Source of the DNA: an uncultured Acidimicrobiales bacterium
Lineage (GTDB): Bacteria; Actinomycetota; Acidimicrobiia; Acidimicrobiales; UBA10347
Assembly: GCA_937942965.1 (NCBI GenBank)
Contig: CALDGN010000097.1
Location: forward strand, 1 to 11,638
Length of the DNA stretch: 11,638 nucleotides
Direction of reading: 5' to 3'
Shown here: positions 1 through 7,295 of the stretch, in pieces
How positions within the stretch are numbered: the stretch's first letter is position 1
Layout: each line of letters opens with the position of its first letter
The notes under the pieces: model-generated
Seen by the model: the letters and a program-made list of their open reading frames with translations, nothing else
Told to the model about the DNA's origin: nothing
The model's database searches: none
Program-made: the position numbers and the translations under genes

Positions 1-2550
1 CCAAGTTCCGTCTTCGGCTCGTCGAAAGGTCGCCACGGGAGTCAGCGCCTGAGGATCGTCGGAATGCCACAGCCCCCAGACCAACCGCCGCACCATCTCG
101 ACCATCAAGGGGTGGTCGACGAAGTTGCCGATGAACTCATCGACCGTCCATCGCCGTCCAGAGACCATGGCCGCTTCGAACCGCTTCCGCTGTTCGGTGG
201 CGGTCTTCTTGACCTCGCGTTTGAGTTTGGCGAACCGCTTGTGTGCTGCCGCTGCGAGCACGGCGTCGTCGGCGGCGTTGGCCTTCGGCAAGGTCGCTCG
301 CAACGCGCCGCTCTCGGCTCGTACGACCGGCTGCAGTTCTTCGTCGAACGTCAGCACGAAGTGTCGCGGACCAAAGTCGAGTTCGACCGTCTTGGCATCG
401 TCGAGGTCAAACCGCGGGATGGTGATATCGCCGAGTTGCTCCATCGTGAGCCCACGCGATTCGGCCATGGCAGCCAGCGCCCTACGGGCATCGCGTTTCG
501 TGACCTTGCGGGTGATGCGCTGGGCTCGCAGATACATCGCTCGCATCGCAGCGTCGGTGGCGATTCGCTCAAAAGCATCGAGACAACGACGCACGACTGC
601 GTCGTGAAGACCGTGGTCGACGTCGAACACGCTGTCGAGCTCTTCGATGAGCGAATCGTTTCCGAAATGATCAAGTGCGGCGCACGCCCAGACCGTCTTA
701 CGTTCACGGCCGCGCTCATGCCATTGCTGATGAAGATCGAGGGCGAAGGCGGCAAGCGAGTCGGCGTCGCAAGCCTCTCGTACGAGGTCCAGGCCGGCGT
801 ACGGCGCTTCTTTCGACAGCGCGAGCATCATGACGATGTGCTGCAAAGCCGATTGAGGCAGCTCCTCGCGGGTAGCGGCGAGCGTCGGTCGCCGCATCTC
901 TCCGACGCTGAACCATGTCGGAAGCGCGGGTAGCCGTGAGGGCAGCATCTGAAGCGGGTCGATGTCGAGGAACGCCTTGATCGCAACGGCAGCATCGTCG
1001 CCGTACGAGGCGGCAGCTTGGAGCACTGCTCCTCGGTCGTGCCCGCCGACGAACCACAGCGCGCTCTCATTCGCAGCGCGTCCCTTCCGCTCTTTGCTGA
1101 GTACCCGTGGGATGAGGACCGTTGCCGCCGTGCCAGCATGTCGCTTGAGCCACTCGTCGGCATGGGGTGAAACGGCAATGCGGCGCCCGCTCACCTCAAT
1201 AGCTAACTCGGCCAACTCGGTCGAACCCATGGGCAAGGCGAGCTTCCACTTTTTGAACTCCCATGCCTGTGTAATCTGCCTGACGCTCCGAAGCAGCGCA
1301 TCGTGCATCGTCACCTCGAAGCGAGCGATATGACGAGCGGAAACGGCAGTGGTAACCCGGGCGGCGAACGGGCGGAGCGCCTCTACGTCATGAGGGCTGT
1401 TGTCTGCGAAGAGCAGATCGTGACGATCGCGATCCGATAGCGAATCCCAGTCTTCGAGCTTGACCGACGGATCGAGCGATCGACCCCAGCTCGGCACTTC
1501 GGGCCGCTCCCCATCAAGCCAGGCCATGTACGGCTCGATATGCAGCGGCTCCAACGTAAGGCTGACGCGCTTGATCTTCTGGCGGTTCTCCCACGGCGGA
1601 CTCACCAAGACCTCGGGGAGCCCGGCCACGACAGCCTCGTCTGATCCGCTACCTGCTTCGGCGGCCTCGATCGCCTCGATGAAGTCGACGACCTCTGGTC
1701 GCCAGGCCGCCTTGGCGGCGGCCACGATGTCGGGGTTGTCGACCACGAAATCGATGAGGGCGGGGCGTTGTGCCATGCCCCACGGATCGTCTCGACAGAA
1801 TTCGGGAACAAAGTGTTTGGCAGCCAAGGCAGGAGCGAGCTTCATCCCTTTCTTGAGGGCATCGCGCATGCCTGCGCTCACCTCGTAAGGCCCAAGCCCA
1901 TCCCCGATCGTTGCGGCATAGGCCCGATCGGTTTGCAGCCGCACTGCCGCGTCGCGTATCGCGCCGCCGATGCGACGCCCGAGATATGTGCTGCTTTCCA
2001 AGAGGCGGATAATCAGCTCATCGAAGTCTTCACCAAACGAGTCGGCCCACGTCATGGTGAGCGCCTTTGCGGAAATGCGCGCGTCACGAAAGGGTGCCCA
2101 CTGACCCGCAAACACATCGAGATCGTCGAGGTCACTCATAGTTAAGAACCACAGAGAGCCTCGGGCACTCGCCGAGGCAGTCGAGTGAACGAACCACTCA
2201 CGGCGGTGTGGAGCGACGTAGGCCATTGCAATCCGACGTTTCGCATCGGCACGTCCGTCGCGAAATGCCGCCTCGAGCGTGGCGAGCGCATCGTCGTGCT
2301 CGTCCTTCGGAGCGGTCGCGATGCGGGCCCGCAAACGCTTGGTGCCGCTGTGGTTGTCGTGCAGACCATCGGGAGCGAAGTGGCACTCGACGGCGTGTGC
2401 TGGGCTCGTCGCCCACCAGGTGTCAACGATGTCGCTCGCAGCAATCGAGTCGGGATCCGGATTCGGCACGACATCGACGCGCGCCGCGGCGGGGCGATCA
2501 CGGCGCAGGTGCACATGACGGAGGTCGCCCTTAGTCAGCTCGAACGGCAC
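1..2550 (-). CDS. DUF4132 domain protein (YehI/MolR-like), C-terminus cut off by window edge
   Basis: Large minus-strand reading frame, open without a stop from the divergent region to base 1, so the 3' end lies outside the window. About 850 residues are present. The right-hand end of the protein (from about residue 715) has the recognisable DUF4132 core: VELDFGPRHFVLTFDEELQP, then a Lys/Ala-rich helix with FAKLKREVKKTA, then AMVSGRRWTVDEF, HPLMVEMVRRLVWGLW and a final ATFRRAEDGTW. Roughly 150-250 further residues would be expected. The upstream part is mostly helical in character with no other domain I recognise; no WGR domain is seen at the N-terminus. I chose the GTG at 2550 because AAGGA (2558-2562) sits 7 nt upstream and this start leaves room for divergent promoters. 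An in-frame ATG at 2631 would add 27 Ser-rich residues but leaves only 24 bp to the divergent MoxR gene and has no clear Shine-Dalgarno. The molecular function of DUF4132 is unknown. In E. coli, YehI of this family is encoded beside MoxR/VWA/SWIM genes, as here. Family call is firm; the start is uncertain. Confidence 0.88.
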   Translation of the reverse strand, partial: MPFELTKGDLRHVHLRRDRPAAARVDVVPNPDPDSIAASDIVDTWWATSPAHAVECHFAPDGLHDNHSGTKRLRARIATAPKDEHDDALATLEAAFRDGRADAKRRIAMAYVAPHRREWFVHSTASASARGSLWFLTMSDLDDLDVFAGQWAPFRDARISAKALTMTWADSFGEDFDELIIRLLESSTYLGRRIGGAIRDAAVRLQTDRAYAATIGDGLGPYEVSAGMRDALKKGMKLAPALAAKHFVPEFCRDDPWGMAQRPALIDFVVDNPDIVAAAKAAWRPEVVDFIEAIEAAEAGSGSDEAVVAGLPEVLVSPPWENRQKIKRVSLTLEPLHIEPYMAWLDGERPEVPSWGRSLDPSVKLEDWDSLSDRDRHDLLFADNSPHDVEALRPFAARVTTAVSARHIARFEVTMHDALLRSVRQITQAWEFKKWKLALPMGSTELAELAIEVSGRRIAVSPHADEWLKRHAGTAATVLIPRVLSKERKGRAANESALWFVGGHDRGAVLQAAASYGDDAAVAIKAFLDIDPLQMLPSRLPALPTWFSVGEMRRPTLAATREELPQSALQHIVMMLALSKEAPYAGLDLVREACDADSLAAFALDLHQQWHERGRERKTVWACAALDHFGNDSLIEELDSVFDVDHGLHDAVVRRCLDAFERIATDAAMRAMYLRAQRITRKVTKRDARRALAAMAESRGLTMEQLGDITIPRFDLDDAKTVELDFGPRHFVLTFDEELQPVVRAESGALRATLPKANAADDAVLAAAAHKRFAKLKREVKKTATEQRKRFEAAMVSGRRWTVDEFIGNFVDHPLMVEMVRRLVWGLWHSDDPQALTPVATFRRAEDGTW

Positions 2551-2557
2551 CGGTGCA

Positions 2558-2562
2558 TCCTT
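2558..2562 (-). promoter_or_regulatory. Ribosome binding site deciding the DUF4132 GTG start
   Basis: On the minus strand AAGGA is followed by 7 nt and then GTG at 2550-2548. This is the best Shine-Dalgarno spacing available to any in-frame start near the 5' end. The upstream ATG at 2631 has no comparable purine-rich site. Confidence 0.55.
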
Positions 2563-2610
2563 GGTCAGGGAGCCATTCGACGCAAGCGAACTGGACTGAA
2601 AGACTTGACT

Positions 2611-2620
2611 CGAACGTTCG
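2611..2620. promoter_or_regulatory. Perfect palindrome CGAACGTTCG, possible operator
   Basis: CGAACGTTCG equals its own reverse complement. It abuts the -35-like TTGACT at 2605-2610 in the divergent region, a position where a dimeric repressor could block the MoxR promoter. It resembles the half-sites of actinobacterial LexA boxes (GAAC and GTTC) but lacks the four-base spacer those sites require, so I do not call it an SOS box. A 10-bp palindrome in high-GC DNA can occur by chance. Confidence 0.25.
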
Positions 2621-2639
2621 CTGGCCGACATCCCAGATA

Positions 2640-2647
2640 GGGGAAGG
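2640..2647 (+). promoter_or_regulatory. Strong ribosome binding site of the MoxR gene
   Basis: GGGGAAGG is followed by 8 nt and then ATG at 2656. It supports this start for the first gene of the operon. Confidence 0.6.
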
Positions 2648-2655
2648 GCCCATCT

Positions 2656-3750
2656 ATGACAGACACTGCTTCGCAGCTGCTTCGACCTCCGGCCGAGGTT
2701 CGCTACGCCGACGAGTTGGCCTCGCTGGCCAAGCGCGACAAGGCGCCTCGTCCGCCGGGTTGGGCGCTGAGCCTTGATGCCGTGCGCACGTTCGTGCTCG
2801 GCGATGCCAAGGGCAAGATCAGCCGCAAGTTCGTTGGTGATGCTTCGCTCGTCGATCGAGCACTCGTGTCGTTGGCGACGAGCCGAGGGCTCATGCTCAT
2901 CGGCGAGCCTGGCACGGCCAAGTCGATGCTCTCCGAGCTCCTGGCAGCCGCGATCTCGGGCGATTCGACGCTCACCATTCAGGGCGGAGCGGCGACCACC
3001 GAGGACCAGATCAAGTACAGCTGGAACTACGCCATGTTGCTTGCGAACGGGCCGACACCCGAGTCACTGGTGCCGGCGCCGATCCACCGAGGTATGCGCG
3101 AAGGCAAGCTCGTGCGCTTCGAAGAGATCACCCGTTGCCCGCTCGAAGTCCAGGACTCATTGCTCTCGCTGCTCAGCGACAAGGTCATGGCGATCCCCGA
3201 GCTGCCGGGCAACGAAGGCATGGTGTTTGCTCGACCTGGCTTCAACGTGATCGCGACGGCGAACACTCGTGACCGTGGTGTCAATGAGATGAGTGCTGCG
3301 CTCAAGCGGCGCCTGAACTTCGAAACCGTGTTCCCGATCGCGGACTTCGAGACGGAACTCGAACTGGTTCGGACCGAAGCCGAACGGCTACTCGCCGCGT
3401 CGGGTGTGCCTGACGCCCCCGACCGAGATCTGCTCGAGGTCCTGGTCACGACGTTTCGTGAGCTCCGCAATGGACAGACCTCGACCGGCCATGCGCTCGA
3501 ACCGTTGTCGACCGTCATGTCGACGGCCGAGGCCGTGTCGGTCGCACACGCCGTCGGGCTCCGAGCGCATTTCTTGCGCGGCGGCAAGGCGAACGCCGGC
3601 GACATCGTCGGCACGCTTGCCGGCACCGCGGCCAAGGACAATCCCGAAGACCTCGCCCGCATTCGCGCCTATCTCGAACAAGAGGTCCCTCGCAAACAGG
3701 GGCCTGCGTGGAAGGCCATGCACGACGCTCGCGACGACCTGCCCGGCTGA
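2656..3750 (+). CDS. MoxR-family AAA+ ATPase (YehL-like)
   Basis: A 364-residue AAA+ ATPase of the MoxR type. Walker A is GEPGTAKS at residues 83-90 (Lys89). Walker B is the segment ending FEEI, with Glu156-Glu157 in place of the commoner Asp-Glu. Sensor 1 is NVIATAN ending at Asn203, and an arginine pair at 218-219 (ALKRRL) fits the arginine-finger position. The segment between Walker A and B (TTEDQIKYSWNYAML) is typical of MoxR proteins close to E. coli YehL, one of the named MoxR subfamilies. MoxR ATPases form hexameric rings and work with VWA partners to remodel or mature client proteins. A VWA gene lies two genes downstream, so the pair is almost certainly functional together. It is the first gene of a rightward operon, has a strong Shine-Dalgarno (2640-2647) and is followed after 18 bp by the DUF5682 gene. 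The client is not known. Cytosolic: no signal peptide or membrane segment is visible. Confidence 0.93.
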   Translation: MTDTASQLLRPPAEVRYADELASLAKRDKAPRPPGWALSLDAVRTFVLGDAKGKISRKFVGDASLVDRALVSLATSRGLMLIGEPGTAKSMLSELLAAAISGDSTLTIQGGAATTEDQIKYSWNYAMLLANGPTPESLVPAPIHRGMREGKLVRFEEITRCPLEVQDSLLSLLSDKVMAIPELPGNEGMVFARPGFNVIATANTRDRGVNEMSAALKRRLNFETVFPIADFETELELVRTEAERLLAASGVPDAPDRDLLEVLVTTFRELRNGQTSTGHALEPLSTVMSTAEAVSVAHAVGLRAHFLRGGKANAGDIVGTLAGTAAKDNPEDLARIRAYLEQEVPRKQGPAWKAMHDARDDLPG

Positions 3751-3768
3751 GTCGGCAGCGGGCGAACA

Positions 3769-6117
3769 ATGACGGTCCACTACGTCGGGGTGCGACACCA
3801 CAGTCCTGCCTGCGCGCGCGTGGTCGCCCACGCGATCCGTGAGCGCCGACCGGCATGGGTTTTGATCGAGGGTCCGGTTGATCTGAATCCGCGCCTCGAT
3901 GAGCTTCGCCTCGACCACCAGCTGCCGATCGCGATCTACAGCTATCTGCACGGCGAAGGAGTCCATCACAGCTCGTGGACGCCGCTGTGTGAGTACTCCC
4001 CCGAGTGGCAAGCCATCCAGGTGGGTGACGAGGTCGGCGCCGAGGTTCGCTTCATCGATCTGCCTGCGTGGCATCGATCCTTCGGCGACTACTCGAACCG
4101 CTATCGCGACGGCGCTGATCGTTACGCGGAGGCCATCGCCAAGCTCTGCGTCGAGCTGCGTGTCGATGGTCTCGACTCGCTGTGGGACCACCTCTTCGAA
4201 CGCGACGAGCCCATCGAGCTCGTCGCCGAACGCTTGGCTACCTACTTCGACGAACTCCGCGATCCGGAAGAGCCGGTCGCTGGCGGCGAAGATGAGCGTG
4301 AGCAGTACATGGCCCAGTGCATCGCTGCCGCGGCTGCCGACGGAAGCGACGTCGTCGTCGTAACCGGCGGCTTCCACACCACCGCGATTCGCGAGCTTGC
4401 CACGACGGCGCCAACCGAATGGCCAGCGGTGCCCGAGCCCGACGGCGCGACCCGGTTCGAGAGTTACCTGGTGCCGTTCGGCTTTCGGCGTCTCGATGCG
4501 TTCACCGGCTACCAGTCGGGCATGCCGTCGCCCGAGTGGTATCAGCAAGTCTGGGAGTCCAGCCCGACCGAGGCTCCCGGGCTGATGCTGCGCCGAGTCA
4601 TCGAAGAGCTGCGCGCCGCGAACGTTCCCGTCTCGGCGGCGGACCTCATTGCGGTTCAGACGATGACCGACGGCCTCGCTCGGCTTCGCGGCCACGCCAC
4701 GCCGACCCGATCCGATCTGCTTGACGGGCTGGCGTCGGCGTTGCTCAAAGACGCCCAGCACGTGCCGTTCCCCTGGACTCGCCGAGGGCCGATCCAGGCG
4801 GGCACTGATCCTGCCGTCGTCGTCATGGCGAAGACCCTGAGCGGGTCCCGGACCGGGCGGCTCGCACCAGATACCCCGCTTCCTCCGTTGGTCGCCGATG
4901 TTGAACAGCAGCTCGCTGAGCCGCGGCTAGCGCAGGCATTCGAAGACAACTCGTCGGTGGATCTGCGCTTGACGACCGAAGGTGACTTGGTGACGAGCCG
5001 GGTGCTGCATCGATTGCGAGTGCTGTCCATACCGGGCTTTGCCCGAACGGCCGGGACCGATGCTTCAAGAGTCGTCGAACTCGACGAGACCTGGATCCTG
5101 TCGCGGCCAGACAACCAACTGCCGGCTCTGATCGAAGCAGCTGCCTATGGCGCAACGCTCGAACGGGCCGCGGCCAGCAAGGTCGCCGAAGAACTCCACG
5201 AGATCGGAACCAACACGGCAGCGCTGGCCACCGTGCTCGCCAAGGCGGTCCTCATCGGCGTCGCGAGCCTCACCGACGACGTCCTCGATGCCGCCCGAGA
5301 GGCGATCCAAGCTGCGACGCATCTCGGCGAGCTCGGCAACCTGCTGGCAACCGCGGTCTCGCTGCACCGACATGACACGGTGCTCGAAACGGCAGGCAAC
5401 GAAACGCTGTCCGGAATCATCCACGCAGCTTGGACACGCATGCTGTGGCTGCTCGAAGTCACCACCGGTTCGACCGACCCGGCTGGCATCACCGATGCGA
5501 TTCGAGCGCTCGCCGCCGCAGCCCAGTCCGGCGTGACACCGCCGCTACCCGTCAGCGACGCCACCGGAACGATGCGCCGCCTACTCGTGCGCCGCGACCT
5601 TTCGCCCGAACTGCACGGTGCCGCAGTCGGCTGGCTCTGGGCGGTGGCCGCCACCGGCATCTCCCCAGAACAGGCTCGAGCCGAAGCCGCGGCCGCCCTC
5701 GCCGCCGCGAACCGCCCCGACCTCATCGGCGACTGGCTGAGCGGACTGTTTGCCCTGGCCCGCGACGAGGTCGTCGCCGACGACCTTGCTTCAGTAGACG
5801 GGGCTGACACCAGCGACTCCGATGCGAGCCCGTCGATCCTCCAACTCATCGATGCGACCGTCGCTTCGATGGACGCCGACCAGTACCTGGTTGCCCTGCC
5901 CTCGCTACGTATGGCATTCAGCTGGTTCCCACCGACCGAACGTGAGCAGATCGGCGAACGCATCTTGCGCCGCCGCGGCATCAAGACACTCGGTCGAGCG
6001 ATACCGAGACTCAGCGCCGATCCGATGGCGGTCGCTTCGGGCGCAGCCCTCGACGAACACGTGACGCAGGTACTCGCCCGCTTCCATCTGGGTCGACCTG
6101 CGGGGAGCCCCGAATGA
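3769..6117 (+). CDS. DUF5682 family protein (YehM-like)
   Basis: A 782-residue protein of the family paired with YehL-type MoxR ATPases. The first ~220 residues look like an alpha/beta domain with conserved features: VGVRHHSP at residues 6-13 (His10, His11), a strand ending in LIEGP with Glu34, RFIDLPAWHRSF near residue 100, and a strand plus glycine turn VVVVTGGFH ending at His203. A leading GxxHxxP-like motif, an early Glu and a late GxxH recall the TIKI/TraB/EreA/ChaN group of putative metal-dependent hydrolases. This is my inference from motif order, not an established assignment. Residues ~250-782 are Ala/Leu-rich and appear to be helical repeats, perhaps a scaffold. No signal peptide or membrane segment is visible. 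The start has only a weak purine stretch upstream (GGGCGA), but the protein begins directly with the conserved motif, so ATG 3769 is likely right. The stop overlaps the next start by 4 bp. The activity is unknown; it may be enzyme, client or scaffold of the MoxR-VWA machine. Confidence 0.88.
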   Translation: MTVHYVGVRHHSPACARVVAHAIRERRPAWVLIEGPVDLNPRLDELRLDHQLPIAIYSYLHGEGVHHSSWTPLCEYSPEWQAIQVGDEVGAEVRFIDLPAWHRSFGDYSNRYRDGADRYAEAIAKLCVELRVDGLDSLWDHLFERDEPIELVAERLATYFDELRDPEEPVAGGEDEREQYMAQCIAAAAADGSDVVVVTGGFHTTAIRELATTAPTEWPAVPEPDGATRFESYLVPFGFRRLDAFTGYQSGMPSPEWYQQVWESSPTEAPGLMLRRVIEELRAANVPVSAADLIAVQTMTDGLARLRGHATPTRSDLLDGLASALLKDAQHVPFPWTRRGPIQAGTDPAVVVMAKTLSGSRTGRLAPDTPLPPLVADVEQQLAEPRLAQAFEDNSSVDLRLTTEGDLVTSRVLHRLRVLSIPGFARTAGTDASRVVELDETWILSRPDNQLPALIEAAAYGATLERAAASKVAEELHEIGTNTAALATVLAKAVLIGVASLTDDVLDAAREAIQAATHLGELGNLLATAVSLHRHDTVLETAGNETLSGIIHAAWTRMLWLLEVTTGSTDPAGITDAIRALAAAAQSGVTPPLPVSDATGTMRRLLVRRDLSPELHGAAVGWLWAVAATGISPEQARAEAAAALAAANRPDLIGDWLSGLFALARDEVVADDLASVDGADTSDSDASPSILQLIDATVASMDADQYLVALPSLRMAFSWFPPTEREQIGERILRRRGIKTLGRAIPRLSADPMAVASGAALDEHVTQVLARFHLGRPAGSPE
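6102..6107 (+). promoter_or_regulatory. Ribosome binding site of the VWA gene, inside the DUF5682 gene
   Basis: GGGGAG lies 6 nt before ATG 6114, within the last codons of the upstream gene. Together with the ATGA overlap (6114-6117) it supports this start and translational coupling. Confidence 0.55.
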
Positions 6118-7295
6118 GCCTGACCCCAGCCCAGCGATGGCGGCTCATTCTCGGCAACCCGGCCGACGAGAGCGAACAACTCACCGGCGATGCGCTCGCC
6201 ATGGACCAGGCACTGTCGTGGCTATACGACCGCGACGAAGGCGACGGCAACGGACCGGCCGGACTGGGCTCGGGTGGAGGTTCCGGTGGTTCCGTCGGGC
6301 CCGGCCAGAACCGAAGTCGGCGAAGCCTCCGAGGACCCGGCGGCACCAGCAGCGCTGGGCTCGCCACAGTCGATTGGCTCAACGACATTGGCCGCCTGTT
6401 CCCCAAGGAGACCATCGAGCGTCTCGAGAAGGACGCCATCGAGCGCTACCAGATCGACGATGTGCTCACCGACGCCGAAGTGCTCGAACGCATGGAGCCG
6501 AGCACGTCGCTACTCAAGGCCGTGCTCAAGACGAAGCACCTGATGGACCCCGAGGTGCTTGCGGCGGCTCGGCGTGTCGTCGAGCGGGTGGTGCAGGACC
6601 TCGTCGACAAGCTCAAGCCTGAGATCCGCCAGTCGTTCTCTGGCACCCGTTCCCGCACGCCGACCCGCGTGTATCGCCAGGCCCGGAACTTCGACTTCAA
6701 GACGACCGTTCGCCGCAACCTGCAGCACTGGAATCAGGACGAGCAACGGCTCTATATCGACGAAGCTCATTTCCACGCCCGCAATCGCCGCCACCTCGAC
6801 ACGTGGCAGGTCATCTTGGTCGTGGACCAGAGCGGCTCGATGGCAGGGTCGGTCATCCACTCTGCGGTGACGGCATCGATCCTGTGGAGCTTGCCGGGCG
6901 TGCGAGCCCACCTCGTCGCGTTCGACACTCGGGTCGTCGACCTAACCAGCGACGTGACCGATCCGGTTGAGCTGCTGATGAAGGTGCAGCTCGGCGGCGG
7001 AACCGACATCGCCGCGGCGGTCGACTATGCGAGCCGGCTGATTGATAATCCACGCAAGACGATCTTCGTGCTGGTGACCGACTTCTACGAAGGCGGTTCG
7101 CCGGCCGCGTTGGTGCGGCTTGTCGGACAGATGGCCGACCAGGGCACCAAGGTGCTTGGACTGGCCGCGCTCGACATCGACGCCGAGCCGTTCTACAACC
7201 GAGATATCGCCGAGCAGTGCGCAGCCGCGGGTGCGCACATCGGAGCGATGACGCCCGGCGAGTTGGCTGCGTTCGTGGCGGAGACGATCGGATGA
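6114..7295 (+). CDS. VWA domain protein with intact MIDAS (CoxE/YehP-like)
   Basis: A 393-residue VWA protein, the expected partner of the MoxR ATPase. The N-terminal ~45 residues are followed by a Gly/Ser-rich flexible linker (about 45-80). A helical middle domain (about 85-190) follows, then a basic segment. The C-terminal VWA domain has a complete metal-ion-dependent adhesion site: DQSGSM at 238-243 (Asp238, Ser240, Ser242), Thr297 in GGTDIA, and Asp323 in VTDFYEGG. In MoxR-VWA pairs such as RavA-ViaA and CbbQ-CbbO the VWA protein links the ATPase to its client through a metal-bridged acidic residue. The architecture, with a helical N-terminal part and a C-terminal VWA, matches ViaA/CoxE/YehP-type partners. 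The start overlaps the DUF5682 stop as ATGA and has a good Shine-Dalgarno. The stop overlaps the start of the SWIM gene in the same way. No signal peptide or membrane segment is seen, so it is probably cytosolic. Confidence 0.93.
   Translation: MSLTPAQRWRLILGNPADESEQLTGDALAMDQALSWLYDRDEGDGNGPAGLGSGGGSGGSVGPGQNRSRRSLRGPGGTSSAGLATVDWLNDIGRLFPKETIERLEKDAIERYQIDDVLTDAEVLERMEPSTSLLKAVLKTKHLMDPEVLAAARRVVERVVQDLVDKLKPEIRQSFSGTRSRTPTRVYRQARNFDFKTTVRRNLQHWNQDEQRLYIDEAHFHARNRRHLDTWQVILVVDQSGSMAGSVIHSAVTASILWSLPGVRAHLVAFDTRVVDLTSDVTDPVELLMKVQLGGGTDIAAAVDYASRLIDNPRKTIFVLVTDFYEGGSPAALVRLVGQMADQGTKVLGLAALDIDAEPFYNRDIAEQCAAAGAHIGAMTPGELAAFVAETIG
7280..7284 (+). promoter_or_regulatory. Ribosome binding site deciding the SWIM gene start
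   Basis: GGAGA lies 7 nt before ATG 7292, inside the end of the VWA gene. It favours ATG 7292 over the earlier in-frame ATG at 7217, which would overlap the VWA gene by 79 bp and add an Arg/Gly-rich out-of-character segment. Confidence 0.55.

Larger units (their letters stand above)
2551..2655. promoter_or_regulatory. Divergent intergenic region between DUF4132 gene and MoxR operon
   Basis: These 105 bp separate the two divergent start codons, if the DUF4132 gene starts at 2550. On the plus strand TTGACT (2605-2610) resembles a -35 element, but no convincing -10 stands 16-18 bp downstream, so the promoter call is weak. Directly after it lies a perfect 10-bp palindrome (2611-2620). The region is the only place where promoters for both sides of the cassette could sit outside coding sequence, which suggests shared control. 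Confidence 0.4.

Noticed and set aside
64..933. A 289-codon plus-strand frame opposite the DUF4132 gene
   Set aside because: The minus strand here encodes the recognisable DUF4132 core, and the plus-strand product has no family features.
2611..2620. LexA/SOS box
   Set aside because: Actinobacterial SOS boxes need GAAC and GTTC separated by four bases; here the half-sites are directly joined.
2142..2640. Open frames on both strands at 2142-2516 and 2185-2640 that might be small separate genes
   Set aside because: The DUF4132 frame runs through this region without a stop and keeps coding-like composition up to about 2550, so a separate small gene is not needed.
3388..4761. A 457-codon minus-strand open frame across the MoxR/DUF5682 junction, and similar long antisense frames at 5145-6179 and 9289-10284
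   Set aside because: They lie opposite well-supported genes with recognisable motifs. Their products are Arg/Ser/Gly/Val-rich with no domain. Long antisense frames are expected in high-GC DNA.
7217..7291. Longer N-terminus of the SWIM protein from ATG 7217
   Set aside because: It would overlap the VWA gene by 79 bp, whereas ATG 7292 gives an ATGA overlap with a good ribosome binding site.
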